A stretch of DNA of 64,000 bases from the NCBI GenBank assembly GCA_003116995.1, contig BDSL01000025.1, positions 186,001 through 250,000 on the forward strand, written 5' to 3'. This document shows, one piece after another, positions 40,592 to 53,640 of this stretch. Source of the DNA: Yamagishiella unicocca (taxonomy: Eukaryota; Chlorophyta; Chlorophyceae; Chlamydomonadales; Volvocaceae). The first letter of the stretch is position 1, and the number at the start of each line of letters is the position of its first letter. Under the pieces are notes generated by a model. It was given only the letters and a program-made list of their open reading frames with translations, was not told where the DNA came from and did not search any database. A program made the translations under genes and the position numbers.

Positions 40592-41158
40592 ATAATAATA
40601 ATAATAATGAGTACGCTGGCGCTAGGCCTAGCATGTATTACGGGGGCGGGGCGGTGAGGGTGTTAGTACACCCTATATATACGCTCGCGCCACCTGTGCG
40701 TGGGGACAAAAAAGTTACCCTTAGCCCACCCCCCTGGCTCCCTGCTGCGGTCCGTTTTCCAGCACTCGGCGGTTCTTGATGATGGCGCCGGCGCTAACCA
40801 CCGCATGTTGGTGGAGGTGTAGGCAGCATTTGTTGGCTTGTTCAGCGCTGGCTCCCAAGGTTTGGAGTAGTGGCTTGACCGTACTGGGGATGGTGCCGGT
40901 TGCACCTAGGGTGATTACCTCATTCCTGGTGTAGTGCACCGTCCAGCCCGCTCGCTCCAGGGCGTCGGAAAGTTTCTTGTGCTGAATGGTTTTCTCCGTA
41001 CATTTGTCCGAGTGGTTAAGGTCGCTGGTGTAACCTACCTCAATGATGTACACAGGGTATTGGTTCTTGGGCCCAGGCAATCGGCAGGTAGTAGCGTTTC
41101 TTGGGATTCTGCTTCCGGGTAGGTTAGGGATGAACATGATGTCCGGGCGCATTTTGCT
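40592..41158 (-). mobile_element. 5'-truncated non-LTR retrotransposon end inserted in satellite B
   Basis: A 567-bp block unlike the satellite interrupts one unit exactly. GAGTA is present on both sides (40587-40591 and 41159-41163), a target-site duplication of native GATGCGAGTACTGTTC. The element lies on the minus strand. Its 3' end is a (ATT)6-like tail (plus-strand 40592-40608), a typical LINE-type tail, and its 5' end breaks inside an open frame. Tail, truncation and duplication together fit target-primed reverse transcription. Confidence 0.85.
40721..41152 (-). pseudogene. C-terminal fragment of a retrotransposon polyprotein
   Basis: About 143 codons are open up to a TAA stop (40723-40721). 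RPDIMFI, then YIIEVGYTSDLN, then a basic helix, then VITLGATGTIPSTVKPLL and HAVVSAGAIIKNRRVLE follow the order of the conserved C-terminal segment seen after the reverse transcriptase in many non-LTR elements (RPD...IIDV..., ...VxGAxGxxPxxL..., ...TARIxRxVL). RPD plus IIEVG looks like a PD-(D/E)XK nuclease core. The reverse transcriptase part is absent, so this is a dead fragment. The clade cannot be fixed from this piece. Confidence 0.7.
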
Positions 41159-44100
41159 GAGTACTGTTCATTGCTTGCGTCCACCTGCCCTACCTTGCCA
41201 CCGCGGCAAGTTTACTCCCTGTTGCGCACTAAGCACAATTTATATCAAGCCGGCTGGCCGATAACCTCCTGACCGTCTTAATACCCGCCGCTGCAGACGC
41301 ATGCTGGGTGAGAACGAATAAAAAGCGTTTATTCGGCGGGACGGGCTGGCTACACCACCAAGTAGACATTCGTAAGGAGCTGGCTGGACGGAGCGAGTGC
41401 TGTGAGCCAGGTTTCCTACTCTCAAGATCATCAGCGAAACGTACGAGGTACGTACGTATCACCCGCCGCGCGTGTATGCGAAAATCTGCAGCTTGTTATT
41501 GATTACAGCCCGCCTGCTGTAAATTTCACCCCTGCATCCATTACCGCGTGCGTGTTTATTCTCCGTGTGCGTGTTAATTACTCTGCGTTAGTTTACCGTG
41601 TGTTATTTAAGTTATTACCGTTTGTTGACTATGATGTGGTGTAGTACCGTGCGCTGCGTGGTTTACCTTGTATGTTTTGGTTACTATCATGTGTATCTTC
41701 CTGGTTGTTAATTACTGCGTGCGAGCCAGCATGCGATGCGCGATGTGCTGCTTTACCGCGCGCCGTGCCGTGCGTGTGTTATTATGATGCGAGTACTGTT
41801 CGTTGCTTGCGTCCACCTGCCCTACGTTAATTACTCTGCGTTAGTTTACCGTGTGTTATTTAAGGTATTACCGTTTGTTGGTGATGATGTGGTGTAGTAC
41901 CGTGCGCTGCGTGGTTTACCCTGCATGTTTTGGTTATTATCATGTGTATCTTCCTGGTTGTATGTTAATTACTGCGAGCCAGCATGCGATGCGCGATGTG
42001 CTGCTTTACCGCCGTGCCGTGCGTGTGTTATTATGATGCGATTACTGTTCGTTGCTTGCGTCCACCTGCCCTACCTTGCCACCGCGGCAAGTTTACTCCC
42101 TGTTGCGCACTAAGCACAATTTATATCAAGCCGGCTGGCCGATAATAACCTCCTGACCGTCCTAATACCCGCCGCTGCAGACGCATGCTGGGTGCGTGAG
42201 AACGAATAAAAAGCGTTTATTCGGCGGGACGGGCTGGCTACACCACCAAGTAGACATTCGTAAGGAGCTGGCTGGACGGAGCGAGTGCTGTGAGCCAGCT
42301 TTCCTACTCTCAAGATCATCAGCGAAACGTACGAGGTACATACGTATCACCCGCCGCGCGTGTATGCGAAAATCTGCAGCTTGTTATTGATTACAGCCCG
42401 CCTGCTGTAAATTTCACCCCTGCATCCAGTACCGCGTGCGTGTTTATTCTCCGTGTGCGTGTTAATTACTCTGCGTTAGTTTACCGTGTGTTATTTAAGT
42501 TATTACCGTTTGTTGGTGATGATGTGGTGTAGTACCGTGCGCTGCGTGGTTTACCCTGCATGTTTTGGTTATTATCATGTGTATCTTCCTGGTTGTTAAT
42601 TACTGCGTGCGAGCCAGCATGCGATGCGCGATGTGCTGCTTTACCGCGCGCCGTGCCGTGCGTGTGTTATTATGATGCGAGTACTGTTCGTTGCTTGCGT
42701 CCACCTGCCCTACGTTAATTACTCTGCGTTAGTTTACCGTGTGTTATTTAAGGTATTACCGTTTGTTGGTGATGATGTGGTGTAGTACCGTGCGCTGCGT
42801 GGTTTACCCTGCATGTTTTGGTTATTATCATGTGTATCTTCCTGGTTGTATGTTAATTACTGCGAGCCAGCATGCGATGCGCGATGTGCTGCTTTACCGC
42901 CGTGCCGTGCGTGTGTTATTATGATGCGATTACTGTTCGTTGCTTGCGTCCACCTGCCCTACCTTGCCACCGCGGCAAGTTTACTCCCTGTTGCGCACTA
43001 AGCACAATTTATATCAAGCCGGCTGGCCGATAACCTCCTGACCGTCTTAATACCCGCCGCTGCAGACGCATGCTGGGTGCGTGAGAACGAATAAAAAGCG
43101 TTTATTCGGCGGGACGGGCTGGCTACAGCACCAAGTAGACATTCGTAAGGAGCTGGCTGGACGGAGCGAGTGCTGTGAGCCAGCTTTCCTACTCTCAAGG
43201 TCATCAGCGAAACGTACGAGGTACGTAAGTATCACCCACCGCGCGTGTATGCGAAAATCTGCAGCTTGTTATTGATTAGAGCCCGCCTGCTGTTAATTTC
43301 ATCCCTGCATCCATTACCGCGTGCGTGTTTATTCTCCGTGTGCGTGTTAATTACTCTGCGTTAGTTTACCGTGTGTTATTTAAGTTATTACCGTTTGTTG
43401 ACTATGATGTGGTGTAGTACCGTGCGCTGCGTGGTTTACCTTGTATGTTTTGGTTATTATCATGTGTATCTTCCTGGTTGTTAATTACTGCGTGCTAGCC
43501 AGCATGCGATGCGCGATGTGCTGCTTTACCGCCGTGCCGTGCGTGTGTTATTATGATGCGATTACTGTTCGTTGCTTGCGTCCACCTGCCCTACCTTGCC
43601 ACCGCGGCAAGTTTACTCCCTGTTGCGCACTAAGCACAATTTATATCAAGCCGGCTGGCCGATAATAACCTCCTGACCGTCCTAATACCCGCCGCTGCAG
43701 ACGCATGCTGGGTGCGTGAGAACGAATAAAAAGCGTTTATTCGGCGGGACGGGCTGGCTACACCACCAAGTAGACATTCGTAAGGAGCTGGCTGGACGGA
43801 GCGAGTGCTGTGAGCCAGCTTTCCTACTCTCAAGATCATCAGCGAAACGTACGAGGTACATACGTATCACCCGCCGCGCGTGTATGCGAAAATCTGCAGC
43901 TTGTTATTGATTACAGCCCGCCTGCTGTAAATTTCACCCCTGCATCCAGTACCGCGTGCGTGTTTTTCTCCGTGTGCGTGTTAATTACTCTGCGTTAGTT
44001 TACCGTGTGTTATTTAAGTTATTACCGTTTGTTGATTATGATGTGGTGTAGTACCGTGCGCTGCGTGGTTTACCCTGCATGTTTTGGTTATTATCATGTG

Positions 44101-44677
44101 TATCTTCCTGGTTGTCAATTACTGCGTGCTAGCCAGCATGCGATGCGCGATGTGCTGCTTTACCGCGCGCCGTGCCGTGCGTGTGTTATTATGATGCGAG
44201 TACTGTTCGTTGCTTGCGTCCACCTGCCCTACGTTAATTACTCTGCGTTAGTTTACCGTGTGTTATTTAAGGTATTACCGTTTGTTGGTGATGATGTGGT
44301 GTAGTACCGTGCGCTGCGTGGTTTACCCTGCATGTTTTGGTTATTATCATGTGTATCTTCCTGGCTGTATGTTAATTACTGCGAGCCAGCATGCGATGCG
44401 CGATGTGCTGCTTTACCGCCGTGCCGTGCGTGTGTTATTATGATGCGATTACTGTTCGTTGCTTGCGTCCACCTGCCCTACCTTGCCACCGCGGCAAGTT
44501 TACTCCCTGTTGCGCACTAAGCACAATTTATATCAAGCCGGCTGGCCGATAACCTCCTGACCGTCTTAATACCCGCCGCTGCAGACGCATGCTGGGTGCG
44601 TGAGAACGAATAAAAAGCGTTTATTCGGCGGGACGGGCTGGCTACACCACCAAGTAGACATTCGTAAGGAGCTGGCT

Positions 44678-45541
44678 GGACGGAGCGAGTGCTGTGAGCC
44701 AGCTTTCCTACTCTCAAGATCATCAGCGAAACGTACGAGGTACGTACGTATCACCCGCCGCGCGTGTATGCGAAAATCTGCAGCTTGTTATTGATTACAG
44801 CCCGCCTGCTGTAAATTTCACCCCTGCATCCATTACCGCGTGCGTGTTTATTCTCCGTGTGCGTGTTAATTACTCTGCGTTAGTTTACCGTGTGTTATTT
44901 AAGTTATTACCGTTTGTTGACTATGATGTGGTGTAGTACCGTGCGCTGCGTGGTTTACCTTGTATGGACGGAGCGAGTGCTGTGAGCCAGCTTTCCTACT
45001 CTCAAGATCATCAGCGAAACGTACGAGGTACGTACGTATCACCCGCCGCGCGTGTATGCGAAAATCTGCAGCTTGTTATTGATTACAGCCCGCCTGCTGT
45101 AAATTTCACCCCTGCATCCATTACCGCGTGCGTGTTTATTCTCCGTGTGCGTGTTAATTACTCTGCGTTAGTTTACCGTGTGTTATTTAAGTTATTACCG
45201 TTTGTTGACTATGATGTGGTGTAGTACCGTGCGCTGCGTGGTTTACCTTGTATGGACGGAGCGAGTGCTGTGAGCCAGCTTTCCTACTCTCAAGATCATC
45301 AGCGAAACGTACGAGGTACGTACGTATCACCCGCCGCGCGTGTATGCGAAAATCTGCAGCTTGTTATTGATTACAGCCCGCCTGCTGTAAATTTCACCCC
45401 TGCATCCATTACCGCGTGCGTGTTTATTCTCCGTGTGCGTGTTAATTACTCTGCGTTAGTTTACCGTGTGTTATTTAAGTTATTACCGTTTGTTGACTAT
45501 GATGTGGTGTAGTACCGTGCGCTGCGTGGTTTACCTTGTAT
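44678..45541. repeat. Three tandem copies of a 288-bp sub-block of satellite B
   Basis: Copies 44678-44965, 44966-45253 and 45254-45541 begin GGACGGAGCGAGTGCTGTGA and end TTTACCTTGTAT. They look identical by eye. The junction joins TTGTAT to GGACGGAG, a fusion not found in normal units, with only short homology. Confidence 0.9.
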
Positions 45542-46138
45542 GTTTTGGTTATTATCATGTGTATCTTCCTGGTTGTTAATTACTGCGTGCGAGCCAGCAT
45601 GCGATGCGCGATGTGCTGCTTTACCGCGCGCCGTGCCGTGCGTGTGTTATTATGATGCGAGTACTGTTCGTTGCTTGCGTCCACCTGCTCTACGTTAATT
45701 ACTCTGCGTTAGTTTACCGTGTGTTATTTAAGGTATTACCGTTTGTTGGTGATGATGTGGTGTAGTACCGTGCGCTGCGTGGTTTACCCTGCATGTTTTG
45801 GTTATTATCATGTGTATCTTCCTGGTTGTATGTTAATTACTGCGAGCCAGCATGCGATGCGCGATGTGCTGCTTTACCGCCGTGCCGTGCGTGTGTTATT
45901 ATGATGCGATTACTGTTCGTTGCTTGCGTCCACCTGCCCTACCTTGCCACCGCGGCAAGTTTACTCCCTGTTGCGCACTAAGCACAATTTATATCAAGCC
46001 GGCTGGCCGATAACCTCCTGACCGTCTTAATACCCGCCGCTGCAGACGCATGCTGGGTGCGTGAGAACGAATAAAAAGCGTTTATTCGGCGGGACGGGCT
46101 GGCTACACCACCAAGTAGACATTCGTAAGGAGCTGGCT

Positions 46139-46714
46139 GGACGGAGCGAGTGCTGTGAGCCAGCTTTCCTACTCTCAAGATCATCAGCGAAACGTACGAG
46201 GTACGTACGTATCACCCGCCGCGCGTGTATGCGAAAATCTGCAGCTTGTTATTGATTACAGCCCGCCTGCTGTAAATTTCACCCCTGCATCCATTACCGC
46301 GTGCGTGTTTATTCTCCGTGTGCGTGTTAATTACTCTGCGTTAGTTTACCGTGTGTTATTTAAGTTATTACCGTTTGTTGACTATGATGTGGTGTAGTAC
46401 CGTGCGCTGCGTGGTTTACCTTGTATGGACGGAGCGAGTGCTGTGAGCCAGCTTTCCTACTCTCAAGATCATCAGCGAAACGTACGAGGTACGTACGTAT
46501 CACCCGCCGCGCGTGTATGCGAAAATCTGCAGCTTGTTATTGATTACAGCCCGCCTGCTGTAAATTTCACCCCTGCATCCATTACCGCGTGCGTGTTTAT
46601 TCTCCGTGTGCGTGTTAATTACTCTGCGTTAGTTTACCGTGTGTTATTTAAGTTATTACCGTTTGTTGACTATGATGTGGTGTAGTACCGTGCGCTGCGT
46701 GGTTTACCTTGTAT
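46139..46714. repeat. Two tandem copies of the same 288-bp sub-block
   Basis: Copies 46139-46426 and 46427-46714 have the same junction as the triplication at 44678-45541. The junction was therefore made once and then copied with, or expanded within, a larger unit. Confidence 0.9.
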
Positions 46715-49700
46715 GTTTTGGTTATTATCATGTGTATCTTCCTGGTTGTTAATTACTGCGTGCGAGCCAGCATGCGATGCGCGATGTGCTGCTTTACCGC
46801 GCGCCGTGCCGTGCGTGTGTTATTATGATGCGAGTACTGTTCGTTGCTTGCGTCCACCTGCCCTACGTTAATTACTCTGCGTTAGTTTACCGTGTGTTAT
46901 TTAAGGTATTACCGTTTGTTGGTGATGATGTGGTGTAGTACCGTGCGCTGCGTGGTTTACCCTGCATGTTTTGGTTATTATCATGTGTATCTTCCTGGTT
47001 GTATGTTAATTACTGCGAGCCAGCATGCGATGCGCGATGTGCTGCTTTACCGCCGTGCCGTGCGTGTGTTATTATGATGCGAGTACTGTTCGTTGCTTGC
47101 GTCCACCTGCCCTACCTTGCCACCGCGGCAAGTTTACTCCCTGTTGCGCACTAAGCACAATTTATATCAAGCCGGCTGGCCGATAATAACCTCCTGACCG
47201 TCTTAATACCCGCCGCTGCAGACGCATGCTGGGTGCGTGAGAACGAATAAAAAGCGTTTATTCGGCGGGACGGGCTGGCTACACCACCAAGTAGACATTC
47301 GTAAGGAGCTGGCTGGACGGAGCGAGTGCTGTGAGCCAGCTTTCCTACTCTCAATCATCAGCGAAACGTACGAGGTACGTACGTATCACCTGCCGCGCGT
47401 GTATGCGAAAATCTGCAGCTTGTTATTGATTACAGCCCGCCTGCTGTTAATTTCACCCCTGCATCCATACCGCGTGCGTGTTTATTCTCCGTGTGCGTGT
47501 TAATTACTCTGCGTTAGTTTACCGTGTGTTATTTAAGTTATTACCGTTTGTTGATTATGATGTGGTGTAGTACCGTGCGCTGCGTGGTTTACCCTGTATG
47601 TTTTGGTTATTATCATGTGTATCTTCCTGGTTGTTAATTACTGCGTGCGAGCCAGCATGCGATGCGCGATGTGCTGCTTTACCGCGCGCCGTGCCGTGTG
47701 TTATTATGATGCGAGTACTGTTCGTTGCTTGCGTCCACCTGCCCTACCTTGCCACCGCGGCAAGTTTACTCCCTGTTGCGCACTAAGCACAATTTATATC
47801 AAGCCGGCTGGCCGATAATAACCTCCTGACCGTCTTAATACCCGCCGCTGCAGACGCATGCTGGGTGCGTGAGAACGAATAAAAAGCGTTTATTCGGCGG
47901 GACGGGCTGGCTACATACACCACCAAGTGGTATTCGTAAGGAGCTGGCTGGACGGAGCGAGTGCTGTGAGCCAGCTTTCCTACTCTCAAGATCATCCGCG
48001 AAACGTACGAGGTACGTACGTATCACCTGCCGCGCGTGTATGCGAAAATCTGCAGCTTGTTATTGATTACAGCCCGCCTGCTGTTAATTTCACCCCTGCA
48101 TCCATTACCGCGTGCGTGTTTATTCTCCGTGTGCGTGTTAATTACTCTGCGTTAGTTTACCGTGTGTTATTTAAGTTATTACCGTTTGTTGGTGATGATG
48201 TGGTGTAGTACCGTGCGCTGCGTGGTTTACCCTGTATGTTTTGGTTATTATCATGTGTATCTTCCTGGTTGTTAATTACTGCGTGCGAGCCAGCATGCGA
48301 TGCGCGATGTGCTGCTTTACCGCGCGCCGTGCCGTGTGTTATTATGATGCGAGTACTGTTCGTTGCTTGCGTCCACCTGCCCTACCTTGCCACCGCGGCA
48401 AGTTTACTCCCTGTTGCGCACTAAGCACAATTTATATCAAGCCGGCTGGCCGATAACAACCTCCTGACCGTCTTAATACCCGCCGCTGCAGACGCATGCT
48501 GGGTGCGTGAGAACGAATAAAAAGCGTTTATTCGGCGGGACGGGCTGGCTACATACACCACCAAGTGGTATTCGTAAGGAGCTGGCTGGACGGAGCGAGT
48601 GCTGTGAGCCAGCCTACCTACTCTCAAGATCATCCGCGAAACGTACGAGGTACGTACGTATCACCCGCCGCGCGTGTAGGTGAAAATCTGCAGCTTCGTT
48701 GTTATTGATTACAGCAGCCCGCCTGCTGTTAATTTCGTTCACCCCTGCATCCATTACCGCGTGCGTGTTTATTCTCCGTGTGCGTGTTAATTACTCTGCG
48801 TTAGTTTACCGTGTGTTATTTAAGGTATTACCGTTTGTTGGTGATGATGTGGTGTAGTACCGTGCGCTGCGTGGTTTATTCTGCATGTTTTGGTTATTAT
48901 CATGTGTATCTTCCTGGTTATTAATTACTGCGAGCCAGCATGCGATGCGCGATGTGCTGCTTTACCGCCGTGCCGTGCGTGTGTTATTATGATGCGAGTA
49001 CTGTTCATTGCTTGCGTCCACTTGCATGCCCTACCTTGCCACCGCGGCAAGTTTACTCCCTGTTGCGCACTAAGCACAATTTATATCAAGCCGGCTGGCC
49101 GATAACCTCCTGACCGTCTTAATACCCGCCGCTGCAGACGCATGCTGGTTGAGAACGAATAAAAAGCGTTTATTCGGCGGGACGGGCTGGCTACACCACC
49201 AAGTAGACATTCGTAAGGAGCTGGCTGGACGGAGCGAGTGCTGTGAGCCAGCTTTCCTACTCTCAAGATCATCCACGAAACGTACGAGGTACGTACGTAT
49301 CACCCGCCGCGCGTGTAGGTGAAAATCTGCAGCTTCGTTGTTATTGATTACAGCAGCCCGCCTGCTGTTAATTTCACCCCTGCATCCATTACCGCGTGCG
49401 TGTTTATTCTCCGCCGTGTGCGTGTTAATTACTCTGCGTTAGTTTACCGTGTGTTATTTAAGTTATTACCGTTTGTTGGTGATGATGTGGTGTAGTACCG
49501 CCGTGCGCTGCGTGGTTTACCTTGTACGTTTTGGTTATTATCATGTGTATCTTCCTGGTTGTTATTTACTGCGTGCGAGCCAGCATGCGATGCGCGATGT
49601 GCTGCTTTACGGTACCGCGCGCCGTGCCGTGTGTTATTATGATGCGAGTACTGTTCGTTGCTTGCGTCCACCTGCCCTACCTTGCCACCGCGGCAAGTTT

Positions 49701-50591
49701 ACTCCCTGTTGCGCACTAAGCACAGTTTATATCAAGCCGGCTGGCCGATAACCTCCGGACCGTCTTAATACCCGCCGCTGCAGACGCATGCTGGGTGCGT
49801 GAGAACGAATAAAAAGCGTTTATTCGGCGGGACGGGCTGGCTACAGCACCAAGTAGACATTCGTAAGGAGCTGGCTGGACGGAGCGAGTGCTCTGAGCCA
49901 GCTTTCCTACTCTCAAGATCATCCGCGAAACGTACGAGGTACGTACGTATCACCCGCCGCGCGTGTATGCGAAAATCTGCAGCTTGTTATTGATTACAGC
50001 CCGCCTGCTGTTAATTTCACCCCTGCATCCATACCGCGTGCGTGTCTATTCTCCGTGTGCGTGTTAATTACTCTGCGTTAGTTTACCGTGTGTTATTTAA
50101 GTTATTACCGTTTGTTGGTGATGATGTGGTGTAGTACCGTGCGCTGCGTGGTTTACCCTGTATGTTTTGGTTATTATCATGTGTATCTTCCTGGTTGTTA
50201 ATTACTGCGTGCGAGCCAGCATGCGATGCGCGATGTGCTGCTTTACCGCCGTGCCGTGCGTGTGTTATTATGATGCGAGTACTGTTCATTGCTTGCGTCC
50301 ACCTGCCCTACGTTAATTACTCTGCGTTAGTTTACCGTGTGTTATTTAAGGTATTACCGTTTGTTGGTGATGATGTGGTGTAGTACCGTGCGCTGCGTGG
50401 TTTACCCTGCATGTTTTGGTTATTATCATGTGTATCTTCCTGGTTATTAATTACTGCGAGCCAGCATGCGATGCGCGATGTGCTGCTTTACCGCCGTGCC
50501 GTGCGTGTGTTATTATGATGCGAGTACTGTTCGTTGCTTGCGTCCACCTGCCCTACCTTGCCACCGCGGCAAGTTTACTCCCTATTGCGCA

Positions 50592-53500
50592 CTAAGCACA
50601 ATTTATGTCAAGCCGGCTGGCCGATAACCTCCTGACCGTCTTAATACCCGCCGCTGCAGACGCATGCTGGGTGCGTGAGAACGAATAAAAAGCGTTTATT
50701 TTGCGGGACGGGCTGGCTACACCACCAAGTAGACATTCGTAAGGAGCTGGCTGGGCGGAGCGAGTGCTGTGAGCCAGCTTTCCTACTCTCAAGATCATCC
50801 GCGAAACGTACGAGGTACGTATGTATCACCCGCCGCGCGTGTATGCGAAAATCTGCAGCTTGTTATTGATTACAGCCCGCCTGCTGTTAATTTCACCCCT
50901 GCATCCATTACCGCGTGCGTGTTTATTCTCCGTGTGCGTGTTAATTACTCTGCGTTAGTTTACCGTGTGTTATTTAAGTTATTACCGTTTGTTGGTGATG
51001 ATGTGGTGTAGTACCGTGCGCTGCGTGGTTTACCTTGTATGTTTTGGTTATTATCATGTGTATCTTCCTGGTTGTTAATTACTGCGTGCGAGCCAGCATG
51101 CGAGGCGCGATGTGCTGCTTTACGTACGGTACCGCGCGCCGTGCCGTGTGTTATTATTATGATGCGAGTACTGTTCGTTGCTTGCGTCCACCTGCCCTAC
51201 CTTGCCACCGCGGCAAGTTTACTCCCTGTTGCGCACTAAGCACAATTTATATCAAGCCGGCTGGCCGATAATAACCTCCTGACCGTCTTAATACCCGCCG
51301 CTGCAGACGCATGCTGGGTGTGTGCGTGAGAACGAATAAAAAGCGTTTATTCGGCGGGACGGGCTGGCTACAGCACCAAGTAGACATTCGTAAGGAGCTG
51401 GCTGGACGGAGCGAGTGCTGTGAGCCAGCTTTCCTACTCTCAAGATCATCAGCGAAACGTACGAGGTACGTACGTATCACCCGCCGCGCGTGTATGCGAA
51501 AATCTGCAGCTTGTTATTGATTACAGCCCGCCTGCTGTTAATTTCACCCCTGCATCCATACCGCGTGCGTGTCTATTCTCCGTGTGCGTGTTAATTACTC
51601 TGCGTTAGTTTACCGTGTGTTATTTGAGTTATTACCGTTTGTTGGTGATGATGTGGTGTAGTACCGTGCGCTGCGTGGTTTACCCTGTATGTTTTGGTTA
51701 TTATCATGTGTATCTTCCTGGTTGTTAATTACTGCGTGCGAGCCAGCATGCGATGCGCGATGTGCTGCTTTACCGCCGTGCCGTGCGTGTGTTATTATGA
51801 TGCGAGTACTGTTCATTGCTTGCGTCCACCTGCCCTACGTTAATTACTCTGCGTTAGTTTACCGTGTGTTATTTAAGGTATTACCGTTTGTTGGTGATGA
51901 TGTGGTGTAGTACCGTGCGCTGCGTGGTTTACCCTGCATGTTTTGGTTATTATCATGTGTATCTTCCTGGTTATTAATTACTGCGAGCCAGCATGCGATG
52001 CGCGATGTGCTGCTTTACCGCCGTGCCGTGCGTGTGTTATTATGATGCGAGTACTGTTCGTTGCTTGCGTCCACCTGCCCTACCTTGCCACCGCGGCAAG
52101 TTTACTCCCTATTGCGCACTAAGCACAATTTTTGTCAAGCCGGCTGGCCGATAACCTCCTGACCGTCTTAATACCCGCCGCTGCAGACGCATGCTGGGTG
52201 CGTGAGAACGAATAAAAAGCGTTTATTTTGCGGGACGGGCTGGCTACACCACCAAGTAGACATTCGTAAGGAGCTGGCTGGGCGGAGCGAGTGCTGTGAG
52301 CCAGCTTTCCTACTCTCAAGATCATCCGCGAAACGTACGAGGTACGTATGTATCACCCGCCGCGCGTGTATGCGAAAATCTGCAGCTTGTTATTGATAAC
52401 AGCCCGCCTGCTGTTAATTTCACCCCTGCATCCATTACCGCGTGCGTGTTTATTCTCCGTGTGCGTGTTAATTACTCTGCGTTAGTTTACCGTGTGTTAT
52501 TTAAGTTATTACCGTTTGTTGGTGATGATGTGGTGTAGTACCGTGCGCTGCGTGGTTTACCTTGTATGTTTTGGTTATTATCATGTGTATCTTCCTGGTT
52601 GTTAATTACTGCGTGCGAGCCAGCATGCGAGGCGCGATGTGCTGCTTTACGGTACCGCGCGCCGTGCCGTGTGTTATTATTATGATGCGAGTACTGTTCG
52701 TTGCTTGCGTCCACCTGTCCTACCTTGCCACCGCGGCAAGTTTACTCCCTGTTGCGCACTAAGCACAATTTATATCAAGCCGGCTGGCCGATAATAACCT
52801 CCTGACCGTCTTAATACCCGCCGCTGCAGACGCATGCTGGGTGTGTGCGTGAGAACGAATAAAAAGCGTTTATTCGGCGGGACGGGCTGGCTACACCACC
52901 AAGTAGACATTCGTAAGGAGCTGGCTGGACGGAGCGAGTGCTGTGAGCCAGCTTTCCTACTCTCAAGATCATCAGCGAAACGTACGAGGTACGTACGTAT
53001 CACCCACCGCGCGTGTATGCGAAAATCTGCAGCTTGTTATTTATTACAGCCCGCCTGCTGTTAATTTCACCCCTGCATCCATTACCGCGTGCGTGTTTAT
53101 TCTCCGTGTGCGTGTTAATTACTCTGCGTTAGTTTACCGTGTGTTATTTAAGTTATTACCGTTTGTTGGTGATGATGTGGTGTAGTACCGTGCGCTGCGT
53201 GGTTTACCTTGCATGTTTTGGTTATTATCATGTGTATCTTCCTGGTTGTTAATTACTGCTGCGAGCCAGCATGCGATGCGCGATGTGCTGCTTTACCGCC
53301 GTGCCGTGCGTGTGTTATTATGATGCGAGTACTGTTCATTGCTTGCGTCCACCTGCCCTACGTTAATTACTCTGCGTTAGTTTACCGTGTGTTTTTTAAG
53401 GTATTACCGTTTGTTGGTGATGATGTGGTGTAGTACCGTGCGCTGCGTGGTTTACCCTGCATGTTTTGGTTATTATCATGTGTATCTTCTGGTTATTAAT

Positions 53501-53640
53501 TACTGCGAGCCAGCATGCGATGCGCGATGTGCTGCTTTACCGCCGTGCCGTGCGTGTGTTATTATGATGCGAGTACTGTTCGTTGCTTGCGTCCACCTGC
53601 CCTACCTTGCCACCGCGGCAAGTTTACTCCCTATTGCGCA
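50592..53640. repeat. Higher-order repeat of about 1.52 kb in satellite B
   Basis: A 640-bp plus 885-bp unit pair repeats at periods of 1527 and 1522. The pair shares private variants: CTATTGCGCACTAAGC, CGTTTATTTTGCGGGACGGG (which breaks one hairpin stem) and ATGCGAGGCGCG. Confidence 0.8.
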
